Source: Butyrivibrio sp. AC2005 (lineage in GTDB: Bacteria > Bacillota > Clostridia > Lachnospirales > Lachnospiraceae). From it: 64,000 bases of DNA. Location: positions 85,035 to 149,034 of the forward strand of contig NZ_AUJI01000012.1 in assembly GCF_000424145.1 (NCBI RefSeq). Direction: 5' to 3'. Below, in pieces: positions 63,090 to 64,000 of this stretch (the first letter of the stretch is position 1; the number at the start of each line of letters is the position of its first letter). The notes under the pieces are model-generated. The model was not told where the DNA came from. It did not search any database and was given only the letters and a program-made list of their open reading frames with translations. A program made the position numbers and the translations under genes.

Positions 63090-63129
63090 TTCGGACATTC
63101 TTCGGACGGCTTTCGGACACTCTTCGGAC
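63090..63129 (+). repeat. four TTCGGAC repeats with 11-bp period
   Basis: TTCGGAC begins at 63090, 63101, 63112 and 63123, exactly 11 bp apart, so all face the same side of the helix. They could be iterons or a multi-site operator for the 63223 gene, whose -10-like TACAAT lies ~30 bp further on. Confidence 0.75.
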
Positions 63130-63222
63130 TACGTGAAATAACAAACGTAATGTATTGTGATACAATGCCATTGTTTTCGGAAACAGGTATGAAAAATTTT
63201 TATGAAGGAGGAAGAATTACAA

Positions 63223-63459
63223 TTGAATAAGGGAACACCACAGGTTTGTCAGGTAGCGTTTTGTCCGGAGGATGGTATTCCTCTGCACGAGGCAGCTATA
63301 GCAGATGGTTTTGCATGGTGCGCAGAGTGTGAGAAGCTTTACCGTGTCGTTATTAAAAATGGTAGAGTGTCCGTCAGGGAGGATGATGAGCATGATGAGA
63401 ATACAAGCTTCATCCGAAGATGGGTCAGAAGAATGCGGTATTCGCCAAGACGCAGGTGA
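63223..63459 (+). CDS. small zinc-ribbon-like protein
   Basis: I prefer a TTG start at 63223, because AAGGAGGAAG (63205-63214) lies just upstream; the ATG at 63202 has no site and would overlap that sequence. The ~78-residue product has FCPEDG and WCAECEKL, a two-by-two Cys arrangement fitting a zinc ribbon, and a basic C-terminus (RRWVRRMRYSPRRR). It could bind nucleic acid. The region from here to 63681 shows no further gene I can support. Confidence 0.6.
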   Translation: MNKGTPQVCQVAFCPEDGIPLHEAAIADGFAWCAECEKLYRVVIKNGRVSVREDDEHDENTSFIRRWVRRMRYSPRRR

Positions 63460-63681
63460 CAGATTCGTGGAGTAGATGTTTCTACTATATTAAGTGACAT
63501 CTGCTTTTGGGTTTTCTCTTATGATGGGGAGTAAATTAAATATTATGAGGGTCATGTGCTCCGTGAACTGTACCGCATCGCCAGACGTATAAGACGGAAG
63601 GGTTCCGCTCATGATCCAAGAGTTTGCCTAGTGCTTAGAAGCTGAAATTATGCAAGGGAAGTCTGCAAAACGGAAAATGAA

Positions 63682-63720
63682 GGGGCTGTCGCACTAAGAA
63701 TTAGTGCGAGGCCCCTTTTT
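63682..63720 (+). terminator. terminator inside the IS end
   Basis: GGGGC-TG-TCGCACTAA pairs with TTAGTGCGA-G-GCCCC (63701-63715), then TTTTT. It would shield the transposase gene from read-through. Confidence 0.7.
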
Positions 63721-63744
63721 AGTGCTAAAAGTCTTGATTAACAC

Positions 63745-63774
63745 AAAGACCAGGCTTCGAAAAGCCTGGTCTTT
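63745..63774 (+). terminator. second hairpin in the IS leader
   Basis: AAAGACCAGGCTT (63745-63757) pairs perfectly with AAGCCTGGTCTTT (63762-63774), loop CGAA. Confidence 0.65.
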
Positions 63775-63790
63775 GCTGTAAAATATATTT

Positions 63791-64000
63791 ATGCTACTAA
63801 ATAAAATCTTACAAGGAAATTATAGCCTTTCTTCCTTAAATCATCAAATAAAACTTCCGCTCGACATAGACCTATCAGTAGCAGATGACGATCCGGTACG
63901 CCTGGTAAGCGCATTCGTGGAGGAGATGGACCTTTCTGATCTTTATGCAACATATGAAAGAATCAGAAAAGGCCAGGCAACGCCCCGTCATATGATGAAG
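63791..64000 (+). CDS. IS1182-type transposase, N-terminal part
   Basis: An open frame of 70 codons running to the last base of the window. It reads MLLNKILQGNYSLSSLNHQI..., with LPLDIDLSVADDDPVRLVSA and GQATPRHMMK, which is the N-terminal DUF772-type domain of IS1182-like DDE transposases. The catalytic part lies outside the window. There is no strong ribosome binding site before the ATG. Confidence 0.8.
   Translation, partial: MLLNKILQGNYSLSSLNHQIKLPLDIDLSVADDDPVRLVSAFVEEMDLSDLYATYERIRKGQATPRHMMK

Larger units (their letters stand above)
63682..64000 (+). mobile_element. IS1182-type insertion sequence, left part
   Basis: GGGGCTGTCGCACTAA at 63682 is the kind of terminal inverted repeat found on IS1182-family elements, and a transposase start follows at 63791. 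The element runs off the window, so its right end and target duplication are not visible. Confidence 0.75.

Noticed and set aside
63090..63129. CRISPR-like repeats
   Set aside because: The repeat unit is 7 bp at an 11-bp period with no spacers of CRISPR length.
63541..63660. Possible gene remnant reading VLRELYRIARRIRRKGSAHD
   Set aside because: About 30 codons with no ribosome binding site and no recognised family; not enough evidence.

Overview
The window is AT-rich and densely coded. Strong AGGAGG-type ribosome binding sites, TTGACA/TATAAT promoters, GEMM-I c-di-GMP riboswitches and the protein families point to a Clostridia genome, most likely Lachnospiraceae (a Butyrivibrio or Pseudobutyrivibrio-type anaerobe). 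I inferred this from the sequence alone. I see no rRNA, tRNA or CRISPR array.

Left flank (1-10.3 kb): an HNH endonuclease next to a Nudix-methyltransferase fusion; a zinc-ribbon/TM2 protein; a secreted protein with a CxxC domain and a Big2-like domain; a voltage-gated potassium channel; a decayed copy of the Big2-like domain; and a c-di-GMP riboswitch with its terminator in front of a secreted DNA/RNA nuclease and a membrane protein. Three of these proteins carry the same His/Cys (Ada-like) domain. Two more envelope proteins follow, one ending in a YARHG domain. Between them lies a noncoding stretch with two pseudoknot-capable hairpins.

Centre (10.5-48.8 kb): one very large Ter (tellurite-resistance/stress) gene system, all on the + strand, behind a consensus promoter whose spacer contains a perfect TGACAAG/CTTGTCA palindrome. 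In order: XRE regulator; PMCA-type Ca2+ ATPase; seven TerD-type genes (one degenerate); a NrdG-like radical SAM enzyme; three coiled-coil proteins; a triple AAA+ (CbbX/SpoVK-type) ATPase; a kinase-like protein, a kinase, a TerY-like vWA protein and a PP2C phosphatase; a coiled-coil protein; a YugP-type metallopeptidase; ATP-grasp and HAD enzymes; a HerA-type ATPase; a papain-like effector cassette; an FtsK-type ATPase; a second vWA protein; a Sel1 protein; a membrane protein; a CitE-like lyase; two phosphoribosyltransferases (one with a TRSP motif, one with a PELOTA-like domain); and an eighth TerD. This matches the Ter architecture known from comparative genomics (Ca2+-binding TerD shell, TerY-kinase-phosphatase triad, nucleoside-like metabolite biosynthesis, DNA-processing ATPases) in unusually complete and expanded form. 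TerB, TerC and TelA were not seen.

Right flank (48.8-54.4 kb): a second c-di-GMP riboswitch in front of a nuclease gene ruined by frameshifts and a deletion, so paralogous riboswitch-nuclease loci bracket the Ter region; a divergent Hsp70-like gene; a frameshifted gene; and small or surface proteins.

Mobile region (54.4-64 kb): a minus-strand operon with a catalytically altered serine-recombinase paralog, an active-looking large serine recombinase with an unusual C-terminus, two proteins sharing that C-terminal domain, and a ParB-like protein. Beside it is a control region of three XRE regulators with shared operator-like sites and duplicated terminators, several small genes, four 11-bp repeats, and the start of an IS1182-type element running off the window.
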